Positions 54,501 to 63,219 of a stretch of DNA of 64,000 nucleotides are shown here, one piece after another (the stretch's first letter is position 1; every line of letters starts with the position of its first letter). Both the position numbers and the translations under genes were made by a program. The notes under the pieces were generated by a model. The model saw only the letters and a program-made list of their open reading frames with translations, was not told the DNA's origin and did no database searches. The DNA is from Incurvaria masculella (taxonomy: Eukaryota > Arthropoda > Insecta > Lepidoptera > Incurvariidae): positions 18,600,001-18,664,000 of the forward strand of contig OX335657.1 of the NCBI GenBank assembly GCA_946894095.1, in the 5' to 3' direction.

Positions 54501-54637
54501 CGCTCAGCGCGCTCACGCTGGCGCTGCCCGCACACGAACTGTACGACTCGTCCGCCGCCTCACCCTCCCCCTCCCTCCCTAACGCCGCCGTCACTACCTC
54601 CGCCGCCGCCGCCCTGCTCCTGCTGTGTGCCAGATAG
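31545..54637 (+). CDS. RECK: RECK, GPI-anchored cysteine-rich Kazal protein (5' end not found)
   Basis: RECK is a cell-surface glycoprotein that restrains matrix metalloproteases and, in vertebrates, acts as a Wnt7 co-receptor with GPR124. Visible coding exons: one member of the array, then 37861-37897, 43571-43753, 43843-44028, 44473-44747, 45349-45481, 46173-46317, 46788-46899, 47191-47365, 48383-48535, 49696-49911, 50216-50402, 50688-50842, 52185-52333, 53519-53857 and 54323-54637. All phases match, and the fifteen single-copy exons total 2,760 bases (919 codons and a stop), against 971 residues in human RECK. The order is Cys-Cys knot repeats, the conserved CTNFNNRPTSLFRAC block, cysteine-rich middle, three Kazal motifs, and a hydrophobic GPI-type tail. 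The signal peptide and first cysteines are missing. Exons are extremely GC-rich with Ala and Gly runs. AATAAA follows at 54,851. Confidence 0.93.
36578..37860. other. RECK intron after the array; GC-rich patches
   Basis: The last array spacer (36,578-36,681) carries an insertion, CATAGACCTAGCATGCGCGC, before its final TCTACAG. A CpG-rich block lies at 37,140-37,400 and another at 37,530-37,580. No further exon was identified. Confidence 0.45.
37861..37897 (+). CDS. RECK: RECK micro-exon, end of the first cysteine knot
   Basis: A 37-base exon encodes IDFWICMNETIQ plus one base. It corresponds to the EIWNCMN segment of vertebrate RECK. The acceptor is TTGTTGCAG and the donor GTACGC. It joins in phase 0 to the end of any array copy. 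Confidence 0.88.
37914..38196. repeat. Dispersed repeat with GGGTTCCGT termini (reverse copy)
   Basis: It runs from TTAGGGTTCCGTACCC through (CCGT)n to GACTCGCACTTGGCCGG, the reverse of the copy at 6,341-6,536. It lies 17 bases after the RECK micro-exon. Confidence 0.65.
38240..38530 (-). repeat. SINE copy
   Basis: Reversed body blocks are TGGGTGTCATGCCAAGCC, TTGCACGGCTGCGTTGGATG and GTCCGGGCGGGTTTGA, then CATTTCTAACGAAATGCAC toward the head. The promoter head is missing. Confidence 0.7.
39240..41497 (+). mobile_element. 5'-truncated LINE with intact reverse transcriptase
   Basis: An open frame runs from about 39,270 to 41,178. Upstream of the RT it has the linker typical of CR1/L2-like LINEs (VWKIIKDVAALPSK), then NYRPISLLTTLSKILEK, FLDLAKAFDTV, VPQGSVLGPVLF and the catalytic ITYADDTVL. 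KYLGVILDENLSW and a long C-terminal region follow. The endonuclease domain is missing through 5' truncation, as usual for target-primed insertion. The 3' end has a (TTTGA)n tail at 41,471-41,497. It lies in a RECK intron in the gene's orientation. It resembles the LINE at 57,946 in layout, but the two belong to different families. Confidence 0.88.
41639..42138 (+). mobile_element. Solo LTR, 500 bp
   Basis: It starts TGTTACG and ends CGTAACA, with the direct repeat ATAC on both sides (41,635-41,638 and 42,139-42,142). A TATA box (TATAAAA, 41,894-41,900) and AATAAA (42,076-42,081) are in the expected order on the plus strand. No internal retrotransposon sequence remains, so it arose by LTR-LTR recombination. 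The orientation follows the TATA/AATAAA order. The frames predicted inside it are not genes. Confidence 0.85.
42935..43258 (-). repeat. SINE copy with tRNA-derived head
   Basis: Read on the minus strand, a B-box GGTTCAAATCC lies near 43,230 and leads into the standard body (CGCCCGGGTTGGTACC, TCCTGGCATGGCACCTAATT). The A-box side is truncated at the 5' end. Confidence 0.78.
43571..43753 (+). CDS. RECK: RECK exon, second cysteine knot
   Basis: It encodes DEWWGRACC, then AECRRACATG and DELAFFDCVRR, ending QFCC. This parallels vertebrate GWVGLGCC...ECRQACKQ...NALFSCISR. The acceptor is CGCGCGGCAG and the donor GTAAGT; phase 1 at both ends. Confidence 0.9.
43843..44028 (+). CDS. RECK: RECK exon, third cysteine knot
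   Basis: It encodes SLSCHAACRELFWRSL, a Gly/Arg/Ala-rich insert, then AHCAHNLTRAAPATDPLK. The insert GGGGVGGARSRAAAA is richer in Gly and Ala than in vertebrates. Only 89 bases separate it from the previous exon. Confidence 0.88.
44110..44375 (+). repeat. Dispersed repeat D
   Basis: The most complete copy, with TTCACAGTCGACTTTCCAAA, GAAGAAGCACCTGGCCTGCC and CTTACGCCATATACCGCGCT. It lies in a RECK intron. Confidence 0.55.
44473..44747 (+). CDS. RECK: RECK exon, fourth cysteine knot
   Basis: It encodes VECCRVSASASCRASCRRVL, then EIIDALLAGGCG, HDAFWQCFLRK, an Ala-7 run and KLHCCHK. This matches vertebrate YCCDRAEDHACQNACKRIL, PLWQCF and KLHCCSK. In vertebrates this region is implicated in Wnt7 binding. 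A decayed partial duplicate follows at once. Confidence 0.9.
44784..44906 (+). pseudogene. Decayed partial duplicate of the fourth-knot RECK exon
   Basis: It repeats GAGATTATCGACGCGCTGCT, then CTGGCAGTGCTTCC and CTGCTCGTCGACTCC in the order of the parent exon. Small indels break the frame, and the alanine tract and splice donor are lost. It starts 37 bases after the parent exon. Confidence 0.8.
45349..45481 (+). CDS. RECK: RECK exon, fifth cysteine knot
   Basis: It encodes SAQCRRLCFDTYNRDW and FEMECLRG...HLADCLLEG, corresponding to vertebrate TCRELCTKLYSMSW...VSMLTCL. Phase 0 at the start and phase 1 at the end; the donor GTGATA is weak. Confidence 0.9.
46173..46317 (+). CDS. RECK: RECK exon with the conserved CTNFNNRP block
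   Basis: It encodes EEPCTLGCDGLAYCTNFNNR and then PTSLFRAC. This is the best-conserved stretch against vertebrate RECK and the firmest basis for the gene call. The acceptor TGTGGATAG has a poor pyrimidine tract. Confidence 0.93.
46788..46899 (+). CDS. RECK: RECK exon, CRD-like middle region
   Basis: It encodes YVTLEALRLPV, then SPELWRAVACVLQVKPCSHE, matching vertebrate KCQPEMWKAIACSLQIKPC. The acceptor is GTGTGCAG and the donor GTGAGC. Confidence 0.92.
47191..47365 (+). CDS. RECK: RECK exon, CRD-like middle region, second part
   Basis: It encodes LCREDCYRLVSACVRWEEA, ASLCAAL and APCVSLDTFLVP, matching vertebrate ICKSDCVEILKKC...SICELLS...NCIPLDTYLRP. Phase 0 at the start, phase 1 at the end. 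Confidence 0.92.
47864..48247 (+). repeat. SINE copy with 5S-rRNA-derived head
   Basis: The head carries CCGAAGTTAAGCAACGCTGG and TGGTCTTGGACGGGTGACC, matching the internal promoter boxes of 5S rRNA. It is followed by the same body as the tRNA-headed copies (CCGCCCGGGTTGGTACCAT, GTCCTGGCATGGCACCTAGT). This is the arrangement of a SINE3-class element. Confidence 0.8.
48383..48535 (+). CDS. RECK: RECK exon, cysteine-rich region
   Basis: It encodes TSPCAGAPCAAGRVCVVNSA, then CADGSSCARYLCLPGCPVG, matching vertebrate HPCNPNPCPANELCEVNR...FCVQGC. Phase 1 at both ends. Confidence 0.92.
49696..49911 (+). CDS. RECK: RECK exon with a (GGC)8 glycine run
   Basis: It encodes EASEFLVPAGALVRVP, a run of eight glycines (49,754-49,777), CMKICACGARGVLERCQPLP and CTLGDK. 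This corresponds to vertebrate GEASDFIVRQGTLIQVP and CYKICSCGQSGLLENC. The glycine run is an in-frame triplet repeat absent from vertebrate RECK and probably variable in length. Confidence 0.92.
50216..50402 (+). CDS. RECK: RECK exon, cysteine-rich region and first Kazal motif
   Basis: It encodes YMECNECKCYAGERVCSRRA, then LPCNCPAHYLPVCVAGRTLA and SACLA. The PVCVAGRTLASAC core is the first Kazal motif, completed in the next exon. Phase 1 at the start and phase 2 at the end. Confidence 0.92.
50688..50842 (+). CDS. RECK: RECK exon after the first Kazal motif
   Basis: It encodes SGYNDADVEEGACM, CQRASCPAQSVCVPRPSVCL and QRPCPQHVC. It corresponds to vertebrate NPCQKNQRCIPKPQVCLTTF. A decayed duplicate of its 3' half lies at 51,250-51,335. 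Confidence 0.9.
51250..51335 (+). pseudogene. Decayed duplicate of the RECK exon at 50,688-50,842
   Basis: AGCGTGTGTCTCTCGCTCGT, GCAGTGACCCTGTCGGCAGC repeats the end of the parent exon with scattered substitutions, including a stop (TGA for CGA). The donor is lost. Upstream, GTAGCGGACGTA near 51,168 may be a remnant of the exon's first bases. Confidence 0.75.
51450..52184. other. AT-rich RECK intron sequence without recognised features
   Basis: No coding sequence or named repeat was recognised. A sequence related to 51,336-51,363 returns in inverted form at 52,138-52,168. Confidence 0.3.
52185..52333 (+). CDS. RECK: RECK exon, second Kazal motif
   Basis: It encodes EECDVGQAPGPVCDTERRTH, GSVCELVARRRTLAYYGEC, then LTNCREK, matching vertebrate ACDQVQDPVCDTDHMEHNNL and YKGPCQPFC. 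The Kazal pattern PVCDT...VCEL...YYGEC is complete. The donor is GTACTC. Confidence 0.93.
53188..53468 (+). repeat. SINE copy with degenerate 5S-derived head
   Basis: GGGTCCGGTTAGGTTTTCGA and AGGTGACCGTCC resemble the 5S box C region. The body is partly deleted but keeps CTGTCTGTGTTTTCCAAC and GTGGTATTAGCCATCGATGT. It ends 50 bases before the next RECK exon. Confidence 0.65.
53519..53857 (+). CDS. RECK: RECK exon, third Kazal motif and CCPLC-like region
   Basis: It encodes GAVCGADGRTYESECAARGA and VDYAGACAAVG (third Kazal), then YVPPGACCPRCGGALRVLYS, matching vertebrate PVCGHNGETYSSVC and IIPPGACCPLCAGMLRVLF. It is the longest visible coding exon (113 codons, phase 0/0) and almost entirely GC at third positions. 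Confidence 0.94.
54323..54637 (+). CDS. RECK: RECK last coding exon with GPI-anchor signal
   Basis: It encodes VTVGECSLRGHLTVEGELFV, LCVLEAERLASLVNAESARL and LALSALTLALPAHEL. A Ser/Pro/Asn linker and the short hydrophobic end AAAALLLLCAR before the TAG fit a GPI-attachment signal. This matches the end of vertebrate RECK (EAEKIESLINS, PLSALIIS). Confidence 0.92.
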   Translation, partial: VTVGECSLRGHLTVEGELFVSLESAAREPSELQLRLCVLEAERLASLVNAESARLAADLALSALTLALPAHELYDSSAASPSPSLPNAAVTTSAAAALLLLCAR

Positions 54638-54850
54638 CAGGATCGGACCTACATACTGCAGATTACATTAATTATTTCGGTTATAGATAATTGAAAACGA
54701 TCAACCAGCGTTTCGGTATTATATGATTTAAAAGCGATTATAAGCAAGTTATGAAGTTATGGTTATTTTTTGTAGTATAAAATCGAAATTTCTGTTAAAC
54801 GAGGCGAGTATACATATTATACGATGATCATAATAAGCACAGTATACCGG

Positions 54851-54856
54851 AATAAA
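54851..54856 (+). terminator. Polyadenylation signal AATAAA after RECK
   Basis: The first canonical hexamer on the plus strand, about 215 bases after the RECK stop codon, so the 3' UTR would be short. Confidence 0.5.
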
Positions 54857-55107
54857 AAACGAAATTGCGGCCTTGTTGGGATTTTAGTCCCTCGCAAATG
54901 TGGGTAGTGACCAAGAATTTCGTTTCGCAACAAAATCGTCTGTGTAAACTCAGCTAACGGCACACTACCCTCATCCGCAGCTGAACCTACCCACAGCTAC
55001 GACCGACGACCTGCAGTTGACATCTGACTAGGCGAAGCGTCAGAGGTCCTTCAGGTCGCGTCGCGAATCATATCGATGTCCACAGCGTGGTGGACGAAAC
55101 ATCGAGC

Positions 55108-55215
55108 AAAAAAAAACCGGCCAAGTACGAGTCGGACTCGCACACGAAGGGTTCCGTGCCATCGTACAGGATTTATGGCGTTTTTTGTACGGGGACCCCC
55201 TTTAATTGGTTACGG
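55108..55215. repeat. Truncated dispersed repeat with GGGTTCCGT
   Basis: It contains CCGGCCAAGTACGAGTCGGA and CACACGAAGGGTTCCGTGCC, then diverges. Confidence 0.6.
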
Positions 55216-56840
55216 TACCCTTAAAAGTTAGCTGAATACTGTTTATCTGTAAATCAAAATAATATTATATTTACCTGTCTTTATACCTTCATTTATATTG
55301 ACGAATTCTTATTTATTTGTAATTCATTTATACAACGAATTCCTTAGACGCCTCTTACGACATAAATTCTGGCCATTTGTATTATTTTTACGTGCCGGAA
55401 CCCACACAGCACTTGTCTGCTTAGCCGCAGCCTGCAAGCTATGTATACCCCTGATGTACAAATCATGTTACTAAAAAGGTGCTCCTTGTTAACTATAAGA
55501 ATTAGGTACAGAATTTGTTGAAAAAATAATTTACCAGAATGTTTTAATTAGTCATTCGCACGTACATTTATTAACCTGTATTTAGGTACCTTCGGTAAGT
55601 AGTTGTATTGGAAGACTGTTAATTAAAAATTCATTCCAAAGACTTTGTTATCAACATTAAGAATATTGGCCTACGAGTGCAACCTGTTGTCACACGAGGG
55701 CAAATAGTATGTAAAAATAACGAGGGAATTGTGCAAGTGCCATTGCGGCTGGAATAGCTTCCAGCTTTGTGTAAATATGTCTATGCAAAAATGTGTATAT
55801 GTATGAATACTGCAGATCTTTTTTCAAACCAACTGACAAAGTGGCTAAGCAAATGGTTCAACCAAAGATATAAAAATGCTATTATTTGCTAACATTTCTC
55901 CTAGCTGTCATGAGTCGGTGGGGTGGATAGTGAAATGGAATCCTTGCATACTTAGGTATAATGAGTGCACTAGAGTTCTAACATAGGTTCTAAGGCCCCG
56001 TTTCCACGAGGAAGTAAACTTCTGCGAGAAATGTCGGACAGACTGTCCGTTTAACACGTCTTGCAGAGGCGTCTACACGGGCGACAATGTTGTCTGACAG
56101 TCGGTCCGACATTTCTCGCGGAAAGGGCATATTCAGGTGCAAACATGTATTTAAAATGCTTATCCTTCCACTTGAAATAATTTATTTCAATAAATAAACA
56201 TAGATAACTGACTACAGAGGTAGGTAGGTTATGTTAGGTTGTGAGTGCCCCTTATAATTTAATTTAGGGTGGTGTTGTCAGCGTAATGGGAAAACTTTAG
56301 TGTCAAAGAATATGTAATATGTAATCATACTCATCTGAATTATTCTTAATTAGAGCTTATTAACCTCAGTTCAATCCTCCACTCCAGGAAGCGGAGAGAA
56401 GTAGCTAACTAAACTTTCACATACTTACCTCCTATGCATGTACATATAAGTTCACCAAATTATTGGTTACCGTTTTGCCTTTGTTGCATGTAAGAAATAT
56501 TATATCATATTTAATGTTGTGAGTAGGTTATGTACCTAACCAATCATTTTTTTTTATTATTAAAATCATTTATTTTATTATGTTTTTGTAAATATTTGTA
56601 TAATTACATACTGCTACATGTGGCTACTATCAATGTTATTAACTGTAGATATGTCTATGTAGGTACCACCCGAAATCTCATTAAGTTGTAAGACGTGTAC
56701 CTCAGAATTTTGTTTAGTAAAATAAATAGTTTTTGTTGGATGTTGAAGTATTTAATTTAAAATACCTACTTACCGGAAACACGCCCCATATTTTTATATC
56801 TTATTTTTTAAATTATATTTCTGATACAAAGACAAGATTT
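55216..56840. other. AT-rich intergenic sequence
   Basis: No gene seen. A small inverted pair (GTCGGACAGACTGTCC...GACAGTCGGTCCGAC) at about 56,030-56,115 suggests a short palindromic element with TTCTCGC flanks. Confidence 0.3.
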
Positions 56841-57003
56841 AGGGCCGAGTGCACGAAAGGACAAAAAATCAAAATCAACGTCAACGTACAATTAAACACG
56901 TCACTTTGTATGGACAGTATGAAAGGAATTTTATGCGGTTCACTAAAAGTGACGTGTTTGAACATTGATTAACTCGGCCGTCTCTTCGTGCAACCGGGGC
57001 TTA
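56841..57003. repeat. MITE, family M1
   Basis: Ends are GGCCGAGTGCACGAAAGGAC and CTTCGTGCAACCGGGGC. The interior matches 21,511-21,672 closely. Confidence 0.7.
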
Positions 57004-57084
57004 CTCTGGATCGACCGTTTTGTGCGCGGATTTAGCCGGCACCAAAGAGTATGTAAACGCTTGGCCGAGACTGTTGCCGTATTA

Positions 57085-57240
57085 AGGAAAATGGTATTCA
57101 GAGAGCGGGATTAGTGTTAGTCCTCGTAATGGCACTCGACTTACCGCCAAACTAAGCCCGTACTATGTTCTGTGCCGCCATTTTACAACTGTCAGTCGTA
57201 TTCAGTGAGCTGTCAAAGCTATGCTAGGATATTATATGTT
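57085..57240. repeat. MITE-like element, family M3 (divergent)
   Basis: It contains GGTATTCAGAGAGCGGGATT and CAGTCGTATTCAGTGAGCTG, the terminal motif of family M3, around AACTAAGCCCGTACTA. Confidence 0.5.
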
Positions 57241-57809
57241 CTGTGAGCTATGCAACAGCGGCAGTCGCACAGAACATAACGGATAGCAGTCGTAGAAAGC
57301 GTAGGACCCGTAGAAAGAGAATCAGCGACTTCTCCAAACTCTTTGTTTGGCTAATTGTTGGGCCGCGGTCCGAATGGCGCTCAAACACTGACAGCGTGCA
57401 ATATTTTCTTTCCCACGACTTCTTAACTATGATTATGATTACGCTAATCAGTTATTAAAAACAATTTATGTTCGGAATAATTTGGAGAACATTGAGTCAT
57501 TTCAATTACATAGATTGAGTAATTAAAATGTTTGATTTTGTATGATATCTGACAGCTTTGACAGATCTTTTGGGTGAGCTCGCTTAGACGCCATCTGTCG
57601 TGATAAATGAGGAGTTTTCTTTCCCATCTCGCCATCCGCTGCATACCCATAATTTGGAATTATATAGTAATCAATACCTCCACTAACGCATGCTCTTATT
57701 CAGAGTGTCCCGAATATTCCCTTATTATAATGCCGTTTTTACTGATCTGCAATATTAATCACGGACTAACTTATACATTGTGGTTTAGCACTAACTGGCA
57801 ATATTAAAA

Positions 57810-57935
57810 CTCGTATTCAGAGAGCACCTGTCAAAACGAGTACGAGATTAGCAACGGACTAACCATACAAAAACCAGTTTAGTTCGGCGGATTAAAGTTA
57901 GTTCGCCCACTCTGAATACAGCTGTAAATACTTAC
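57810..57935. repeat. MITE, family M3
   Basis: It runs from CTCGTATTCAGAGAGC to GCCCACTCTGAATACAG. The interior GGACTAACCATACAAAAACC matches 28,466-28,592 in reverse. It directly precedes the truncated LINE. Confidence 0.7.
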
Positions 57936-57945
57936 AAGATGAGAG

Positions 57946-59890
57946 ATGATGCATCGCAATGATGCATGCAACATCTCAAGACCTCTAGCGCACATTTGCA
58001 ATCTAAGTCTGTCAAGTGGTATCTTTCCAAATGCACTTAAACATGCAATAATCATACCGGTTTATAAATCTGGAGATCCATCTGATATGTCTAACTATAG
58101 ACCAATATCTATACTAAGTTCTATCTCTAAAATCTTGGAAAAAATAGTTAAGAAACGCCTCAACACCTATCTTGTAAATAACAATTTGTATTCCAATAAT
58201 CAATTTGGATTTAGAGAAAATCTTTCAACAGAAGATGCTGTTGTAGGACTAACTCAGGCAGTCATAGGCAAAATTAACGAAAAAAAAGAATGTATTTCCA
58301 TATTCCTGGACCTAGCCAAAGCTTTCGACACGGTATCTTCAAAGATTCTGTTAAAAAAAATCGAGCTCCTGGGAATAAGAGGAATAGCACTTAATTGGTT
58401 TGCAAGTTATCTTCATGATCGCATGCAAAGAGTACGAGTGGAGCACAACATAGGGGCAGCGCTCCCGGTAAAGTTTGGCGTCCCACAGGGTAGCATTCTT
58501 GGCCCTATACTATTTTTAATATACCTAAATGACCTATGCAGCTTGAATGTTCCCGGTATGCAAATATTTTCTTTTGCCGATGATACAGCTTTAGTATTTG
58601 ATGGCTTATCCTGGGGCGACATAACAAAAACATCTGAGGAAGGACTTCAATTGGTGAAATTATGGCTAGATTCCAATCTACTTACACTAAACACCACAAA
58701 AACTAAATACATTACATTTTCAAATATCCAATCAAGAAAAATCTACCCTCTCACTCATTTAAAAATACATGAAGCTACGTGTCTTTTCCACTCTCCTATT
58801 TCCGTTGCACCATCGAATTGCTCTTGCGAAACGATTGAAAGAACTAAAATTACAAAATATTTGGGTATTTTAGTAGATGAGCACTTATGCTGGGATGCAC
58901 ACATCGATAACCTAAAAAAGAGAGTAAGGAAATTGATTTATATTTTTAAACAAACTCGTAACATCTTAGACAAGAAGACACTCAAAACGCTGTACTATGG
59001 GCTCTGTCAATCAATTATAAACTATTGTATATTGGCTTGGGGAAGTGCACATAAAACTACTGTAAGACAACTTGAAATTGCTCAGAAAGCAGTACTGAAA
59101 GTAATGTTCAATAAACCGAATATATATCCCAGCGACAAACTTTTCGAAGAAGCTCAAATCCTATCCATCAAAAAGATTTATGTACTAAGGACGTGCTGTT
59201 TTTTTCACAGCAAAGGTAAAGCATTACTTAAAAGACCTGAGCACGACCATTACACCAGGGCAAAGCTAAAAGCTTATGTACGACCGACCACAACCTCTCG
59301 TTTCACTCAAAGATCTTTGATATGGCTCGGAACTAGAATGTATGGTGTTATTAACTCAGAAATTTCGGGAACTTTATATGCATACAAAAAAAAATTGGTC
59401 ACAACCTTGCTTCATATGTCAGAAGAAAATATTTATCAGTTTTTTGAAATTGAAATATAATAATTAATTAAATAAACATCTCCTAAAACTTACTACAAAT
59501 CACACACTTACACACCCTTACATTCACACATCCACACCAACACCCTTAAATTAAATGTCTTTAGAATTAAGTAATAAAACTAATATGTACTCTAAAACAT
59601 ACTTGAAATAACCCGCGACCTCGGATAAACTATTGCAGCCTATGTATAAATAAACCCACAGACGAAGAGCAACACAGTTTTAAGTAGTCAAATGACGAAA
59701 TCAGCTGCCTACTACTCAGAATGTATTCTTCTGTAGGCAGCAGTCTTACTTACTGTAATACATACGAGTTAACTTGTTGAATATATGTGACTTTTAGATA
59801 CAAGTATGTTATATATACTTTTCTTTGCATTGTATGTACTTTAGAGAATATGTTTTAAGAAGAAATAAATAAATAAATAAATAAATAAAT
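57946..59890 (+). mobile_element. 5'-truncated LINE with intact reverse transcriptase
   Basis: The frame 57,946-59,460 (504 codons) opens at the first RT motif and includes NYRPISILSSISKILEK, FLDLAKAFDTV, VPQGSILGPILF, the catalytic FSFADDTAL and KYLGILVDEHLCW. The C-terminal region matches the LINE at 39.2-41.5 kb in layout, but the two proteins differ clearly. The endonuclease and the region before the RT are missing. The 3' end has an (AAAT)n tail at about 59,862-59,890. Without its own promoter region it is a dead-on-arrival copy. Confidence 0.87.
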
Positions 59891-60262
59891 ATGTAATGCA
59901 GTAGCAATCGATCAAGTAGCAGGTACATACTATTTTATAACTATTTTGTAAGTATAAATAAAAAAAAATACAATGGCAAATAAAGTCATCGTTTGCATTC
60001 GTCATATTTTTCCATTCGGTTGACAGGAAAAATATGACGAATCTGAGGAGATTATCTAATGGAGAAAATAAAGAAACTGAAACTGAGGGTCACGCGGCCT
60101 CCAAGTCACGCTGCCTTCTAGCCGCGTAGTGGTCGAGTCGCGCGGCGTCTAAGAAATTGACGACGAATAAATAGGACACCAACTAAAGTCAAATGATTTA
60201 TTTAAAATAATCTGTGGTCAAGTCAGGAAATATTTCTGACTATTCTTTGATTTCTAACGAAA

Positions 60263-63155
60263 ATGGTTTCTTGGTCGTGCTTAGGGCGCTCTTTTGGAGC
60301 TGCCCTGTTGCGGAGCTCCGGAGCACAGCCTCCTATCTTGTCGCAACATGCGAAGTTCTCCATAGGCAGTGCACTTAAGGGAGACCATGGACACCGTACC
60401 ATGGCTCTCCAGCCGAGCAGGTAAAAAGCTGACGCGATTAGGTAACAGTGGGTAATATCATCTTTTTTAAGTATATTGATGACAACACAGAGTTATCGTG
60501 TGGGTTTTGGAAGAACTTGTAAAGGAAATTAAATTCATCATTTCTATCTAAATGCTGTCATGTTACGTTGGATAAGGAAATTCTTTAGATTAGTACATCG
60601 CAAATAAAAATAAAATAAAAATAAATACCTACTAAAGGCCTCAAAATACGTTATTCTAAATCAAAATTGGGGTCCGGAAATCGAAAAAAAGCATAAAAAA
60701 AATCTCACCTGTGAAAATTTCTGTCATTTGCATTACAAACACTGAATAAACACGAATACTGCGTCCTTTTCGCACAAATGAAAGTAAACCAGATGTGTCC
60801 ACTTTCACCATTCCCTAAATGTTATAAATGTGAAGACAGCATCCAAATCCCAACAACGCGCGGAACAACAGCAAGATATGCACTAGCACGATAAGCTTTG
60901 GTGATTTTTAGGTCTTAAAATCAGATTTCATTCAGTCACATAAGGGCGTAAGTAAAACAAGATTTATTTATATTTAAAAATAAGCGCAACGAATTTCGTA
61001 CATTTGTAGATTGATGGTCTAACCATAATTAAAGACAAAAATGTTAGAACCCGATGTTTTGACTGCTCAAACGGGGCAAATATGCTTACAAAGTTTGAAC
61101 AAATAATGGTAGCCTCAGATAAATATAATTATGTGATTAAAATATAGCTAAAAATAATTTTATCTTTTACGCCCTTATGGAACTGAATGTAATCCAGTGA
61201 TAACACCCCCTTAAGGTGGCCCAACCCGGCGGCCTCAAGTCATTTGCGGGCACGGTACAAAACCGTGCTGTTGCGCTCTGGGACCTTCTCTGTTTCTAAG
61301 AATAAGACAGGCTCCGTGATGAGGAAGATACAACCTGTCCACAAAAAAGATAATGTGCATAGTGTATGATTTGGTAAGATTTACGAAAATTTTAATTTCA
61401 AAACGACTTATAGCTAAAAGTAAACCACGACCGCTGTAGTCAGTAATCTAACAAAAACCAAATAGATTATACATTTTGATTAAATAAGCTATGTCTGATG
61501 ACTAATCTTTTTAAGATGTTCTTACTTTATCATAGCGTAATCCACCTCCAAAGTTATTGTATAAAACGCGCGAAAAAATCGATATTTCGGACCCTATAAC
61601 TTAGAAACCAAACACAATTTTACAATGCCAATGGTCATCAGACATCTAGTTCGATCAAATAAAGCTAATTTGAGCAAAATTTTGGATCTCTGACAAGAAA
61701 TATGGGCGTGATCTTCTTTCCCCTTTTTTATGGGGAGATGAGCGGGATGGGCCGCTTTAACTGGCCACAATACAATCTCTTGTGAATATGTGAAATACAT
61801 GTCTAACGACCGCGGTAATCTCAAAATTATAATTTTTGTTTTTGGTTCGATTTACTTAAAACTGAATATTTCAGAATTTTCTAAAATTCAACCTCTTAAG
61901 GGGTGAAAAGGGGTAGCAAGTTTGTATGGAAAATATTTTGTCTTTTGTCAGATTGACTTGAACAAAATTCAATTCAAATATTTAAGTCGGTATGGGTGCT
62001 GTTGATGAGGATTCAATGAAAGGTGATTACAAAAAAAATAACAAAAAAATAACCGACTTCAAAAAAAAAAGCACGAAATAGTAAAAAAAATATTTCCATT
62101 TTTGTAGTTACGGTTATTGTTATTTTTTGAGTCGGTGTCAGCCAAGGTAGCCAAAGTTCTCTTCACTGGCGCAGCTGACACCGACTCAAAAAATAGCAAA
62201 ATTTTTTTGTAAATTTTTTCATTTGTTTATTTTTAGTGAATCCGAAGTACACTAACTAATTTGTGCACGTCCTTTCCAATAAAAAAGAATCATTGAAATC
62301 GGTTGGAGTGATATTAAGTTATTCGTCCATTTGTCCCACACAAACTTAATGCAAATTGAAGATTTATTTGATTTTCTCATGGATATCATTGTCAGAACTA
62401 AACCAAATTTGAATATGACTCACCAACTTTCAAATAAAAAAAATATCATCAAAATTGGTTCACCCAGGCGAAAGTTCTGAGGTAACAAACATAAAAAAAA
62501 CATGCAGACGAATTGAGAACCTCCTCCTTTTTTGAAATTGTTTAAAAATTGCATCAATTATGAAATCTAACTCTAAATGTCATTACAAACCTAATAGCGG
62601 AGAATGGGTGGTTAAAATCGTTTATGGAGAAACAATGTTAATATCGGATGTTATTCAATCGTTTCTGGCGCGAGCGAAAGCTAGTTTTAAATAAATTTGA
62701 ATTTAGAAAAACTGGAATTTGCAAATCAAAAGCTAAATATGTGAGTTCAAAGTTGCCAGCATTGAGAATTGGCAATTTCATAGCTATCGGGCCAAATATA
62801 AATGAACTAAAGGTGCACTTTCAGGATGTGATGTGATGTGACTAATAAATGTGATTATACACGGCGCAACTGCTGCTCGCCTAACATGAATATGAAATTA
62901 ATAATTTGTGAGATAAACAAATAATTAGAGGTGTCACATTACAGATGGCAGTGGCACAAGTTCAAGGATATGTTCCACTACTACCTGATGGTGGGTCTGA
63001 TCCCAGTGTCGGCCATTATATTCTACACCAACGTGTTCATCGGACCGGCCACACTCGAGCCCATCCCCAGCGACTACGAGCCCAAGTACTGGGAGTACCA
63101 CCGACACCCCATCACCCGCTTCATCGCACGCTACCTCCACAACAACCCGCAGCAG
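60263..63155 (+). CDS. NDUFB5: NDUFB5 / ND-SGDH, complex I subunit (exons 1 and 2; rest beyond window)
   Basis: This is an accessory subunit of mitochondrial NADH dehydrogenase with a single membrane segment. Exon 1 (60,263-60,420) starts at ATG and encodes a basic, amphipathic mitochondrial-targeting N-terminus ending ALQPS plus two bases. Exon 2 (62,945-63,155) completes the arginine codon and gives RWQWHKFKDMFHYYLM, the hydrophobic LIPVSAIIFYTNVF segment, then IGPATLEPIPSDYEP and YWEYHRHPITRFIARYL. Donors are GTAAAA and GTGGGC; the acceptor before exon 2 is CACATTACAG. Phases agree. The sequence resembles the insect protein closely (WKF or WHKFKD, FIGPATL, PKYWEY, HPI.RFIARY). The C-terminal exons are not in the window, so only about 123 residues are visible. 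Intron 1 (2.5 kb) carries repeats. Confidence 0.92.
60421..62086. other. NDUFB5 intron 1, mostly unassigned
   Basis: AT-rich. At 61,237-61,300 GGGCACGGTACAAAACCG and CTGTTGCGCTCTGGGACC match a repeat also present at 45,090-45,140. At 61,797-61,822 it carries the inverted match to 1,494-1,519. Confidence 0.4.
62087..62530. repeat. Foldback element copy and associated repeat
   Basis: The arms CATTTTTGTAGTTACGGTTA...GAGTCGGTGTC and GACACCGACTCAAAAAATAG are a shortened version of 5,383-5,526. The following text to GAATTGAGAACCTCCTCC is the same repeat that flanks the first copy near 6,550. Confidence 0.55.
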
Positions 63156-63219
63156 GTGGGCGTCCCCGACTCTGTCCTCCCATCCTCACCTTTCCTCACA
63201 CTACTACCTCATGGTCATC

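Noticed and set aside
43541..54594. Long minus-strand frames opposite the RECK exons
   Set aside because: They are by-products of very high GC content without conserved motifs. The plus-strand exons have matching splice phases and RECK-like cysteine patterns.
62648..62836. 62-codon frame before NDUFB5 exon 2
   Set aside because: No similarity to the subunit; exon 1 at 60,263 supplies the correct phase and N-terminus.
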